From Caulobacter vibrioides (GTDB lineage: Bacteria > Pseudomonadota > Alphaproteobacteria > Caulobacterales > Caulobacteraceae), in assembly GCF_002310375.3 (NCBI RefSeq), contig NZ_CP023315.3, forward strand, positions 1,674,001 to 1,738,000: 64,000 nt of DNA, written 5' to 3'. Below are positions 37,919 to 46,636 of the stretch, piece by piece. Below the pieces are notes generated by a model. The model worked only from the letters and a program-made list of their open reading frames with translations, did no database searches and was not told the DNA's origin. A program made the position numbers and the translations under genes. Within the stretch, counting starts at the first letter, position 1; each line of letters begins with the position of its first letter.

Positions 37919-38154
37919 TTGGCGCCGCTGGTCGTCAAGAAAGCACTCGAAGACGTAGGTCCCTCGGATACAACCAGATCAGATTTCGAATATCTGTGCG
38001 ACAATGTGCCGCTCAATCTGGTGTCCATAGAATCTGAATTACTATCTGATTATTAAGCATCGAAGCGCCTGATGGTTTGCCGAGTGGGGTGATATTCGGC
38101 AATTGGGCCGGCGCAGTGCGTCTCGCGCCGCCCTACCAAAAGGCGAGCTAGACA

Positions 38155-39867
38155 ATGGTGACCTTCCCCTGGTCAAGCGATGCGGGCGCGATCCTCGAAG
38201 CGCTGAAGAAGTCCTTTGCCATCATTGAATTCGAGCCCGGCGGTAAGATCATCTCCGCCAATCCGCTTTTCTGCCAGATCATGGGTTATGACTGGGCGGA
38301 GATCCAAGGAGGCCATCACCGCATATTCACCCCGCCGGACGAGGTCGGCAGCCAAGCCTATCGCGATTTCTGGTCACGCCTCGACTCAGGGCAATTCGAT
38401 TCCGGCGAGTACAAGCGCATCGCCAAGAATGGGCGGGAGGTCTGGTTGCGGGCGTCCTACACGCCGGTTCTAGGCGCTGGCGGTAAGGTCGTTAAGGTCG
38501 TTAAGCTCGCCCTCGACGTCACCGAGGCCAAGGCCAAATCGGCCGAGGACTCCAGCGTGTTGCAGGCCATCTTTCGTTCCCAGGCGGTGATCGAGTTCGA
38601 CCTCGACGGCACCATCCTCGAAGCCAATGACAACTTCCAAAAGGTGAGCGGCTATAGCCGCGCCGAACTGGTCGGGCGTCATCACCGTATGCTCGCAGAG
38701 CCGGTCTATTCAGCCAGTCAGGCCTATGCGGACTTCTGGCGGCGCTTGGGTCAAGGCGAGTTCCTGGCCGACGAGTTCCGCCGAGTAGGCAAAGGCGGGC
38801 GTGAGGTGTGGCTCGAAGCCTCCTACAACCCGATCTTCGACGCCAACGGCAGGGTGACGAAAATCATCAAGTTCGCTACCGACCTGACGACGCGCATGTC
38901 CAATGTCGCCTTCGTAGGCGCGGCTTTGTCGCAGCTTGCCGAGGGTGATTTGACTGCCCGAATAGAGCAGGCGCTAATGCCCTCACTCGATCAGCTTCGC
39001 TTAGATTTCAATGCAGCTGCCGAGGCGCTGCATCTGGCCTTGGACAAGGTTTCCAGTGGGGCGTCGGCTATCCATTCCGGCTCTGCAGATATCGCTCGCA
39101 CGTCCGATGATCTGTCCCATCGCAGTGAGCAGCAGGCCGCGAGCCTCGAAGAAACTGCAGCCGCCCTCGACGAGATCACAGCAACGGTCAAGCGATCGGC
39201 CCAAACCGCCGCGACGACTAACGCTGTTGTGTCGGTGGCGCGAGGCGAAGCCGAACATTCCGGTGAGGTTGTTGCACAGGCGGTTGATGCGATGAACCGG
39301 ATCGAAAAATCATCGCGAGAGATCAACCAGATCATTGGGGTGATTGACGAGATCGCCTTCCAGACAAACCTTCTGGCTCTGAATGCGGGGGTCGAGGCTG
39401 CTCGGGCTGGCGAGGCCGGCCGGGGCTTTGCGGTCGTGGCCCATGAGGTGCGCGCCCTGGCGCAGCGCAGCGCTGACGCCGCCAAAGAAATCAAAATGCT
39501 GATCTCCACATCGACCCAGGAAGTGAGCCTAGGCGTCGGACTTGTTGGGCAGACGGGCGAAGCGCTGCGCTCTATCGTTGAAAAAGTGGCGGAGATCGAC
39601 GCCCTTGTCTCAGAGATCTCGATGGCTGCTCAGGAGCAGTCAATCGGCTTGGTCGAGGTGAACACCGCGATCAATCAGATGGATCAGGTCGTGCAGAAGA
39701 ACGCTGCCATGGTGGAGGAAGCCACCGCCGCCAGCCATGCCTTGACCGGGGAAGCTCGCGAACTTGCTAATGTCGTCTCGGGCTTCAAGGCCGTGGGGAG
39801 GCAACCGATGCAAAGAGCTGGTCAAGTCGACTTTGAGCGACATGCACCGTTCGCCAGGGCCGGTTGA
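38155..39867 (+). CDS. Soluble methyl-accepting chemotaxis protein with two PAS domains
   Basis: 570 residues with no membrane segment. Two PAS/PAC units (about 10-125 and 130-250) are near-duplicates, each with the GxHHRxxxxP and KxGREVWLxASYxP motifs of redox or small-ligand sensing receptors. A HAMP-like linker and a full signalling domain follow, with the hairpin tip DEIAFQTNLLALNAGVEAARAG. No C-terminal CheR pentapeptide is seen. It should sit in cytoplasmic arrays and sense an internal or redox signal, possibly bound by haem or flavin, which cannot be decided from sequence. It stands alone without che genes. Confidence 0.9.
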   Translation: MVTFPWSSDAGAILEALKKSFAIIEFEPGGKIISANPLFCQIMGYDWAEIQGGHHRIFTPPDEVGSQAYRDFWSRLDSGQFDSGEYKRIAKNGREVWLRASYTPVLGAGGKVVKVVKLALDVTEAKAKSAEDSSVLQAIFRSQAVIEFDLDGTILEANDNFQKVSGYSRAELVGRHHRMLAEPVYSASQAYADFWRRLGQGEFLADEFRRVGKGGREVWLEASYNPIFDANGRVTKIIKFATDLTTRMSNVAFVGAALSQLAEGDLTARIEQALMPSLDQLRLDFNAAAEALHLALDKVSSGASAIHSGSADIARTSDDLSHRSEQQAASLEETAAALDEITATVKRSAQTAATTNAVVSVARGEAEHSGEVVAQAVDAMNRIEKSSREINQIIGVIDEIAFQTNLLALNAGVEAARAGEAGRGFAVVAHEVRALAQRSADAAKEIKMLISTSTQEVSLGVGLVGQTGEALRSIVEKVAEIDALVSEISMAAQEQSIGLVEVNTAINQMDQVVQKNAAMVEEATAASHALTGEARELANVVSGFKAVGRQPMQRAGQVDFERHAPFARAG

Positions 39868-40125
39868 AGGGAGTTCTCCCAACATATGCAACGTCGTGAG
39901 CGCCATACTCCCCCTCCAAGTGTGGGGCAGAACTAGGAGGATTTGCGCACACCTCCTCCATGGCCTTAACCGAACGTGGCGCTTCTGAGGGGCAAGCCAA
40001 CGTCTGCAGATAGCGCAGCCTAGGCGGCAATGGGTGTTCTGGGAGGCCCGAGGTCGCGAACCTGCCCTTGCTACTTCTCGCGCCATCGAGCCAAAAAGGG
40101 GGATGGTCGGAGGTTCGATGCGGGC

Positions 40126-40722
40126 ATGACCCAGACACGTTTGAAGGGCGTCGAGCGGCGCGAGCGCTTTCTCGATGCGGCCGCCCAGATTGTCATCGAG
40201 CAGGGCGTCGCCGCCGTCACCATGGACGGGGTGGCTGCGCTTACCGGCGTCACCAAGGCCCTGGGCTATCGCTATTTCAAAGACCGAGACGACCTCCTGA
40301 TCGCGCTGTTCGACCGCGAGACACAGATCTATGTCGAGCGCCTCGCCACCGAGGTTGGTCCCTCCTCGACATTCGAGGAGTGGGTTCGCGGAGCCCTGAA
40401 ATACTGGTGCCGACGCGCCGATGAGCGCGGCGAGTTGTTTGTCCGTCTCGTCCGTGACTGTGGCCCCCTGGCCGAGCGTGCGCGCGCCAATCGCAAGGCT
40501 GACGCCGACGGCTGGGCGCTGGGCCTGCAGAAGGCTTTTGGACTGCCGGCGCGGCAGGCCAAGCAGTACGCCTGGTTCATGGTCGCGGGCACTGCGGGGG
40601 CGCTGGACGCTCGCGATGGCGATGACGAAGCGATGATTGACGCGATCACTCTAGCGGTGCTGGCGGGCGCCAAGGCCCTGGCCAAGAAGTACGGCGAGCC
40701 GCGCCCCACCAAGAGCGCCTGA
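40126..40722 (+). CDS. TetR-family regulator
   Basis: 198 residues. The start at 40126 begins the conserved part (RERFLDAAAQIVIEQG); the binding site GGAGG is about 12 bases away, so initiation may be weak, and a longer frame from 40030 is unlikely. The helix-turn-helix VTMDGVAALTGVTKALGYRYF is typical. The ligand domain is all-helical. It is followed by two palindromes at 40781-40835 and then by a TonB-dependent receptor on the same strand, which it probably represses. Confidence 0.88.
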   Translation: MTQTRLKGVERRERFLDAAAQIVIEQGVAAVTMDGVAALTGVTKALGYRYFKDRDDLLIALFDRETQIYVERLATEVGPSSTFEEWVRGALKYWCRRADERGELFVRLVRDCGPLAERARANRKADADGWALGLQKAFGLPARQAKQYAWFMVAGTAGALDARDGDDEAMIDAITLAVLAGAKALAKKYGEPRPTKSA

Positions 40723-40780
40723 CGAGCGCGTCTGCGCCTGGCGCGACAGTGTCCCTGAGCGCCTCAGCGCGGAAGCCTGG

Positions 40781-40835
40781 CGAACAATCGTTCGAAAGCG
40801 GTTGTCATGCTCATTAAGTGACGATAGCGTTACTT
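40781..40835. promoter_or_regulatory. Two candidate TetR operators before the TonB receptor
   Basis: CGAAC-N4-GTTCG at 40781-40794 and a 20-base near-palindrome, AAGTGACGATAGCGTTACTT, at 40816-40835 (8 of 10 pairs). They lie between the TetR gene and the receptor, about 150-200 bases before its start. Confidence 0.45.
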
Positions 40836-40869
40836 GTGCGTCCTGGGCCCGGACGCTGATCCACATGCC

Positions 40870-40975
40870 GGCGAGCCTTTCGGCTCGCCCCGCCTTCCAC
40901 GACCGCCGTCCGGCGGGCGGCGAGGGCGTGCGCCCTAACGATCACAAAAAGAAGCCGCGCAGCGGCTCAAGGAGG
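40870..40975 (+). promoter_or_regulatory. Hairpins in the leader of the TonB receptor
   Basis: GGCGAGCC (40870-40877) and GGCTCGCC (40882-40889) pair around a 4-base loop. AGCCGC and GCGGCT (40953-40967) form a second stem that ends 3 bases before the GGAGG. They may slow transcription or modulate initiation; no known riboswitch was recognised. Confidence 0.4.
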
Positions 40976-40983
40976 AATGCGCC

Positions 40984-43383
40984 GTGCCCTGCCAATCCCG
41001 TATGCTGAGCGTCCCATCGCGAGATTTCCGCGCGCGGGCTTCAAAGACCCGTCTGCTCATGGGCGCGTCGGTCAGCCTCGCCGCAATGCTCGCCGCCGGC
41101 GCCGCCGTGGCCGAAGACGAGACGACGCGCCCTGCCAATCTGGGCGCGGTTGTCGATGAGATCATGGTCACCGCCCAGAAGCGGGCCGAGAACGTCCAGG
41201 ACGTGCCGCTGGCCATCACCGCCGTTCGCGGTGAGGCGCTGGCCTCTATGAACATCACCCAGCCCCAGCAGCTGTCTCTGATCGACCCTAGTGTCCGCTT
41301 CAAACAAAGCCTCAGCAGCAGCGCTTCGGGTCTGACGATCCGCGGCGTCGGCACCAGCAGCTTTTCGGCGGGGATCGAGCAGAGCATCTCCACCGTCGTC
41401 GACGGCGTGGTGTTGGCCGATCCCGCCAGTCTCGCCACCCTGGCCGACGTCGAGCGGGTCGAGATTCTGCGCGGGCCGCAGGGTATGCTGTTTGGCAAGA
41501 ACGCCTCGGCGGGCCTCGTCCACTTCATCACCAACCGGCCTAGGCTGAATGAGAACAGCGGCCAGCTGCATCTGCAGTTTGGGGAGCGGGGTGAGCAGGT
41601 TCTGCAAGCGATCGGCAACCTGGCGGTCGGCGAAACCCTGGCCCTGCGCCTGGTGGCCACGCACAACCAGCGCGACGGCCTCATCCGCAACGTCGCCAAG
41701 GACAATGTTTTCACCGATCCCCAGGATGTCAGCACCCTGACCCTGAAGGCCCTATGGAAACCGAGCGATGACCTGACCGTCTATTTCTCGGCCGACCGCA
41801 CCGACAACGACGCCTTCTGCTGTTCGTCGACCTGGCGCAAGGTCACGCCGGGTTTCGCACCGGCCGTGACCAATGCGCGCTATGGCGTTGTCGCTGGACC
41901 CAAGAACCTGCGGGTCGCCGCTAATGGCCCGTCACAGGGCAAGTCGACCGCCCAGGGCGGCACGCTGCAGATCGACTACGGGCTAGGCGACCTGACCCTG
42001 ACCTCGATCAGCGCCTATCGTTCGGTGAAGCGCGAGGCGTTCTATGACGGCGACTTGACGCCGGTCAGCTATGTCGACGTCAATGGTGGGGCAGGCAAGA
42101 CCGACTGGCTCAGCCAGGAGCTACGGTTGACCTCGCCAATCGGCGAGCGTTTTGACTATGTCGCGGGCCTCTATCTCTACCATTCCAAGGCTTCATCGCT
42201 GATCCGCCAGCGAGGTCAGCTCAGCTGGATCACACCGGCGACCAATGGCGGGGTGGTCCCGATTATCCCCGGCGCGCCGTTGGGGACGATCTTCGAGACC
42301 TCGACGGTCAACGACATCAATTCCACCAGCGTCGCGGGTTTTGGCCAGGTTGGGCTGCACATCACATCCAAGCTGGACTTGATCGCCGGGGCGCGGATCA
42401 CCCGCGACGAGATCACCCTGGACTATCGCCGCGCGCCGACACCGGGCGCGGTTTACATCCCCGGCTCGATCACGCTGAGCCTGCACCAGGAAGTCGACAA
42501 CACCAACACCTCTTGGCGGATCGGGCCACGCTACAATTTCAGCGACGACATCATGGCGTATGCGACAGTCTCGCGGGGGTACAAGGGGCCCGGTTTCAGC
42601 GGTCTTAGCGCGGCTAACAGTCTGGCCGATCAGCGCGTCCAGCCTGAGATCCCGACCAGCTACGAGGCTGGCGTAAAGGCTGCGTTCCTCGACCGCCGCC
42701 TGATCCTCAACGCCAACGTCTACAGCACCACGGTTGAGAACTTCCAGGCCCAGGTGTCCGACCTGACCAGCGCCACCTATTCCTCTCGGATCACCAACGC
42801 CGGCGAGATCAAAACGCGTGGCTTCGAGGCCAACCTGATGGCGCGGCCGACGAGCGGCCTCACCATCAACGCAGGCCTGGCCTATACCCACGCGCGCTAT
42901 GCCGACTTCAATGGCGTGCAGTGCTATTTCGGCCAGCCGAAGATCGCCCAGGGTGGACCGTGCAGCGCGCCGCCAGCCAGCCCGACCTCGCTGGACGGGT
43001 TCTTTAACGCCAAGGGGCTCAGCCTTGCGGGCGTGCCGGACTGGGTCTACGGCGTCAGCGCGGTCTATGAGCGGTCCCTGGGCCCAGACCTTCGCGGCTT
43101 CTTCCAGGCCAACTGGAACTGGCAGAGCGACATCAACTACTCGATCAGTGGTGACCCCGGCACGATCCAGAAGGCCTATGGCCTGCTCGGCGGCCGCATC
43201 GGCGTCTCGGCGCCTGACAAGGCCTGGAGCGTGGCGCTCTACGCCAGCAACCTGCTGGACAAGCGTTACGCCGCCCAGATCACCCCGTCGCCGGTGACTG
43301 CTCTCAACCCCGGAGGTTACGTCCAGTATTTCAGCCCGGACTCCGTGCGTCGGGTCGGGATCAGCCTGGACGTCGCATTCTAG
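40984..43383 (+). CDS. TonB-dependent outer-membrane receptor
   Basis: 799 residues starting at a GTG with GGAGG 8 bases upstream; an ATG at 40977 is out of frame. A signal peptide (cleavage near AVAED) is followed by a TonB-box-like VDEIMVTAQ, a plug domain (VQDVPLAITAV, ILRGPQGMLFGKNASAG) and a 22-strand barrel ending in aromatic VAF. It belongs to the large group importing siderophores or plant-derived compounds. The TetR regulator upstream and the export-tagged GST downstream suggest a substrate that is not iron, which is inference. Confidence 0.93.
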   Translation: MPCQSRMLSVPSRDFRARASKTRLLMGASVSLAAMLAAGAAVAEDETTRPANLGAVVDEIMVTAQKRAENVQDVPLAITAVRGEALASMNITQPQQLSLIDPSVRFKQSLSSSASGLTIRGVGTSSFSAGIEQSISTVVDGVVLADPASLATLADVERVEILRGPQGMLFGKNASAGLVHFITNRPRLNENSGQLHLQFGERGEQVLQAIGNLAVGETLALRLVATHNQRDGLIRNVAKDNVFTDPQDVSTLTLKALWKPSDDLTVYFSADRTDNDAFCCSSTWRKVTPGFAPAVTNARYGVVAGPKNLRVAANGPSQGKSTAQGGTLQIDYGLGDLTLTSISAYRSVKREAFYDGDLTPVSYVDVNGGAGKTDWLSQELRLTSPIGERFDYVAGLYLYHSKASSLIRQRGQLSWITPATNGGVVPIIPGAPLGTIFETSTVNDINSTSVAGFGQVGLHITSKLDLIAGARITRDEITLDYRRAPTPGAVYIPGSITLSLHQEVDNTNTSWRIGPRYNFSDDIMAYATVSRGYKGPGFSGLSAANSLADQRVQPEIPTSYEAGVKAAFLDRRLILNANVYSTTVENFQAQVSDLTSATYSSRITNAGEIKTRGFEANLMARPTSGLTINAGLAYTHARYADFNGVQCYFGQPKIAQGGPCSAPPASPTSLDGFFNAKGLSLAGVPDWVYGVSAVYERSLGPDLRGFFQANWNWQSDINYSISGDPGTIQKAYGLLGGRIGVSAPDKAWSVALYASNLLDKRYAAQITPSPVTALNPGGYVQYFSPDSVRRVGISLDVAF

Positions 43384-43506
43384 AACCCTGTTCGCATGGC
43401 GCTCTTGCCGGCGCTGCGAAGGGGCGGGACAGCCAGTGCGGGCTGCGCAAGCCTAAGGCGTCTCGCCCCATAATCCTCATTCACCGCACCTGTGTTGGAG
43501 AGCCAA

Positions 43507-44298
43507 ATGAAACAGTCCATCGGACGTCGGGCCTCGCTGGGCGCCCTGGCGGGTTTAGCGGCCGCGCCGCTGATGACTTCGACCGCCAGCGCCAAGCCGG
43601 GCAAACCTCTGCCGCCGATCACGATCTACCATTTGGAGGGCCGTCGATCGGAGCGGATCGTCTGGCTGATGGAGGAACTTGGCTTGCCCTATGAGCTCAA
43701 GTTCAAGCGTGGCGACCTGGCCGGCTCCATGGCCCTGATCCGTGAATTCAGCCCGGTCGTGCCAATGGCGCCGACTGTGAAGTACGGCGATCAGGTCCTT
43801 GTCGAGTCCGGCGCGATCATCGAGCTTATTCTCAATCGCCACGCTCCAGGGCGCCTGCAACCAGCGCAGGATAGCCGCGACTACCCCAACCACCTGATGT
43901 GGATGCACTATGCTGAGGGTAGTCTGGCCGCGCGCCTCTTCTCGGACTATCGCGCCTGGACCGCTCAGCCGCCCAAGCAACGCTCGCGCTTGGTCGATTC
44001 CGAGGCCGTCGTGCAGTTCGCCGAGAACTTCCTGGCCCAGCACCCGTGGTTTGGCGGGGCGGCGTTCTCCGGCGCTGACATCATGATGATGTTCCCGCTC
44101 AACGCCGCCACCGGTTTGAACCTCGTCGAGCCGTCGCAGTTTCCAAACGTCGCGGCCTGGAAGGCCAGGATCGAGGCGCGACCCGCCTATCAACGCATGC
44201 TCGCCAAGGCCCGCCCGGACGGGATGATCGGCGGTTTGCCGCGCTTGCCTCAGCACGCGCCCGCTGGCCCCCGTGCGGCGCCCAACGCCCCTGGGTAG
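43507..44298 (+). CDS. Glutathione S-transferase-like protein with an export signal
   Basis: The start at 43507 has GGAGAG upstream. The first 35 residues (SIGRRASLGALAGLAAAPL) look like a Tat signal, unusual because GSTs are normally cytosolic. The mature 228 residues have the thioredoxin-like N-terminal domain (ITIYHLEGRRSERIVWLMEE, VPMAPTVKYG, VESGAIIE) and an all-helical C-terminal domain (AFSGADIMMMF). A serine in the RSER segment could be the glutathione-activating residue. It lies 123 bases after the TonB receptor and may be expressed with it. Confidence 0.85.
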   Translation: MKQSIGRRASLGALAGLAAAPLMTSTASAKPGKPLPPITIYHLEGRRSERIVWLMEELGLPYELKFKRGDLAGSMALIREFSPVVPMAPTVKYGDQVLVESGAIIELILNRHAPGRLQPAQDSRDYPNHLMWMHYAEGSLAARLFSDYRAWTAQPPKQRSRLVDSEAVVQFAENFLAQHPWFGGAAFSGADIMMMFPLNAATGLNLVEPSQFPNVAAWKARIEARPAYQRMLAKARPDGMIGGLPRLPQHAPAGPRAAPNAPG

Positions 44299-44449
44299 GA
44301 CGATCCAGAGCGGGCTCAAAGGCCATCGCAACGGTTGACCGTCCGCTTCTGGGCGCCGCTCTAGGCGCTCTACGGCCGGGCAAGAAGGATCGGTTTGGGG
44401 GGAGGGCTCTGCGCGGTGAGCGGTGGCGGGGTCGAGCGGATGGGAGAGA

Positions 44450-44469
44450 GCGCTTAGGGCGCTAAGCGC
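44450..44469. terminator. Hairpin between the GST and the propeller protein
   Basis: GCGCTTAG (44450-44457) pairs with CTAAGCGC (44462-44469) around a 4-base loop and is followed by pyrimidine-rich CTCTGTCTGCTTGC. A weak terminator is plausible; otherwise the 44299-44582 gap shows nothing clear. Confidence 0.4.
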
Positions 44470-44582
44470 CTCTGTCTGCTTGCTGACCCGCGTAACGCTG
44501 TTAGGCTAGTTTCGATCTGACGCGTTGAAGCGCTGGTGCGCCGCCTCGCACCTGTGGCGACACGTTAGTCGTTGGGGGGACC

Positions 44583-46469
44583 ATGGGCTTTAAAGCGACC
44601 GACTTCATATTGCCGCTGCGCGCAGGCTATACGACCGCTGCAAGCCACGAAGTGGCCTTCGCGGACTTCAACGGCGATGGCAGGCTTGACGTTGTCCTGG
44701 GCTACTTCCTTTTTCCGCTTGAAGATCGGGCGGTGCCGATCCGGGTGCTGGCCGGAAACGGTTCCGGAGGTTTCGTCGACGCCACGGCGACGCTCTTTCC
44801 GCAGGGCGCTCCGGTAACAGTCCACAACCGGCAGATCATCGTCGCCGACTTCAACAAGGACGGGCGCGCCGACGCTTTCTTCGCAGATCACGGCCTAGAC
44901 ACCTCGCCCTTTCCGGGCGCGCGCAACGCCCTGCTCCTGTCGCAGGGCGCGGCCGGCCTGACAAACGCGCTGGCGGTGGTGCCTAACATCGCCGACTTCA
45001 CTCATTCGGCCGCCGCGGGCGACATCGACGGCGATGGCGACCTCGACATCTTCGTCGGCAATCAGGGTGACGGGGAGGAGTACCCCTATTTCATGCTGGG
45101 CGACGGCAAGGGCGGTTTCACGCTGAGCCGAACGGGTTTGCCGACCACACTGCACAACGGCGACCCGGGGGTCACCACCGATACCCTGTTTGACGCCGAC
45201 GGGGACGGCGACCTTGACCTGTTCCTGGGCCCTTGGGACCCGCGCCTCCGCCCGGCGGTGGTGCTGGAGAACGACGGCAAGGGCAACTTCCTGAAGACCC
45301 TAACGACCATCGCCATTCCGGCCCATGGGACGTCCGAGAACGTCATCGACAGTCATGCCATCGACATCAACGGCGACGGCTTTCTAGACCTGGTGGTCAA
45401 TACGGTCGTCGACTTCTTCACCGCCGGCTCGATCCGCTTCTACATCAACGATGGCAAGGGCAAGTTCACCGACGAAACGGCCTCGCGCCTACCATCGCGC
45501 GAGGCCGACGGCTGGAATCCCCGCGTCCAGTTCACCGACCTGAACGGCGACGGCAAGGTGGATATGTTGGTCTCCACCGGCACGTCCCGGCCCGTCTTTC
45601 TCAACGATGGCTCGGGCCGTTTCATTCAGACGGCCACAGGCTATCTCCCCGGCGCCACCCAGTATGACAAGTTCAACGCGGCCGACCTCAATGGCGACGG
45701 TCGCATGGACGTGTTCTCCGTCCGGGGGGCTTGGGAGGGAAGCGAGCAGTTCCGGATCTATCTGGCCGAGGCTCCGACGGCCCAAGCGGCGATCGCAACG
45801 GCCATAGGCGCGGTCCTGCGCGCGTCGAGTCCGGCCCTCGCCGGGGCGCTCTCCGATAAGGTCGCAGCTGGGACCCTGAGCCAGGCTGGGGCGATCGCGG
45901 AAATCGTCAAGACCGCCGACCAGACGACCTCGGTGGCGACGCTCAGCTACCTCTTCTTCACCGGCAAGATCCCGAGTAACCTTGGCGTCGACTATCTGGT
46001 TTCGCCCACCGGCCCGAACCCCAACAACCTCAACAGCGCCTACTACCAGACCTTTAATCTGGAGAACCGCTACATCAATTTCGCGGTCAATCTGGGCCGA
46101 GACGGCGAGGGCAAGGCTGCCTTCCAGTCCGCCTACGGATCGCTCAGCCTCTTCGACGCGACGAAGAAAGCTTACGCCCATATCTTTGGGGCGACGCCGA
46201 CGGACACCAAGGTGGCGAACTTGCTGTCGGGCGGGCGGGACGCCTATTTCGCCGCCTATGGCCAGGATGGCTTGAACGGCCAGGGGACCAAGGCGGCCAT
46301 GGTCGGGTGGCTGCTGGCCGAGGCCGAGAAAGCGGACCTGGGCGTCATGGCCCGCGCCAACGCGGCCTGGTTGACCGATTTGGCCGACGGCGCTGCGCCC
46401 TTCGCCATCGACATACTGGCGCCGCCCAACGGCTACTGGAAGGCGGACTTTGTCTTCGGTGGCGCCTAA
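44583..46469 (+). CDS. Seven-blade FG-GAP propeller with an RsaA-like surface anchor
   Basis: 628 residues with no signal peptide. Residues 1-395 hold seven calcium-binding DxNxDGxxD loops (DFNGDGRLD, DFNKDGRAD, DIDGDGDLD, DADGDGDLD, DINGDGFLD, DLNGDGKVD, DLNGDGRMD), consistent with a seven-bladed FG-GAP/VCBS propeller. The C-terminal 200 residues (FFTGKIPSNLGVDYLVSP, NSAYYQTFNLENRYINFAVN) resemble, from memory, the N-terminal lipopolysaccharide-binding part of Caulobacter RsaA. The protein is therefore probably secreted without a Sec signal, as RsaA is, and held on the cell surface. It stands alone between unrelated genes. Confidence 0.82.
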   Translation: MGFKATDFILPLRAGYTTAASHEVAFADFNGDGRLDVVLGYFLFPLEDRAVPIRVLAGNGSGGFVDATATLFPQGAPVTVHNRQIIVADFNKDGRADAFFADHGLDTSPFPGARNALLLSQGAAGLTNALAVVPNIADFTHSAAAGDIDGDGDLDIFVGNQGDGEEYPYFMLGDGKGGFTLSRTGLPTTLHNGDPGVTTDTLFDADGDGDLDLFLGPWDPRLRPAVVLENDGKGNFLKTLTTIAIPAHGTSENVIDSHAIDINGDGFLDLVVNTVVDFFTAGSIRFYINDGKGKFTDETASRLPSREADGWNPRVQFTDLNGDGKVDMLVSTGTSRPVFLNDGSGRFIQTATGYLPGATQYDKFNAADLNGDGRMDVFSVRGAWEGSEQFRIYLAEAPTAQAAIATAIGAVLRASSPALAGALSDKVAAGTLSQAGAIAEIVKTADQTTSVATLSYLFFTGKIPSNLGVDYLVSPTGPNPNNLNSAYYQTFNLENRYINFAVNLGRDGEGKAAFQSAYGSLSLFDATKKAYAHIFGATPTDTKVANLLSGGRDAYFAAYGQDGLNGQGTKAAMVGWLLAEAEKADLGVMARANAAWLTDLADGAAPFAIDILAPPNGYWKADFVFGGA

Positions 46470-46576
46470 CCGGCGGGCGCGACCACCTCGTACAGGGCTT
46501 CAATTCTAGCGCTGAGATGAAGGAATAATATTCGATACTCTATAGCGACCCGCCTCAATCCATTCAGAATAGAAAA

Positions 46577-46605
46577 GCGCCGCCCTCGGAAGGAGAGAGC
46601 GGCGC
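46577..46605 (-). terminator. Terminator of the large TonB receptor gene
   Basis: GCGCCGC and GCGGCGC pair around a 15-base loop; on the minus strand the stem is followed by TTTTCTATTCT. It begins 32 bases after the receptor stop. Confidence 0.7.
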
Positions 46606-46636
46606 AATCTAGGCTTTGGGGAGAAGGTTATTTTGC

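Noticed and set aside
44320..44360. A possible eighth repeat copy (CCGTCCGCTTCTGGGCGC)
   Set aside because: Only a short segment resembles the repeat; the TTCCTGGAGG core and hairpin arms are missing, so it cannot be told from chance.
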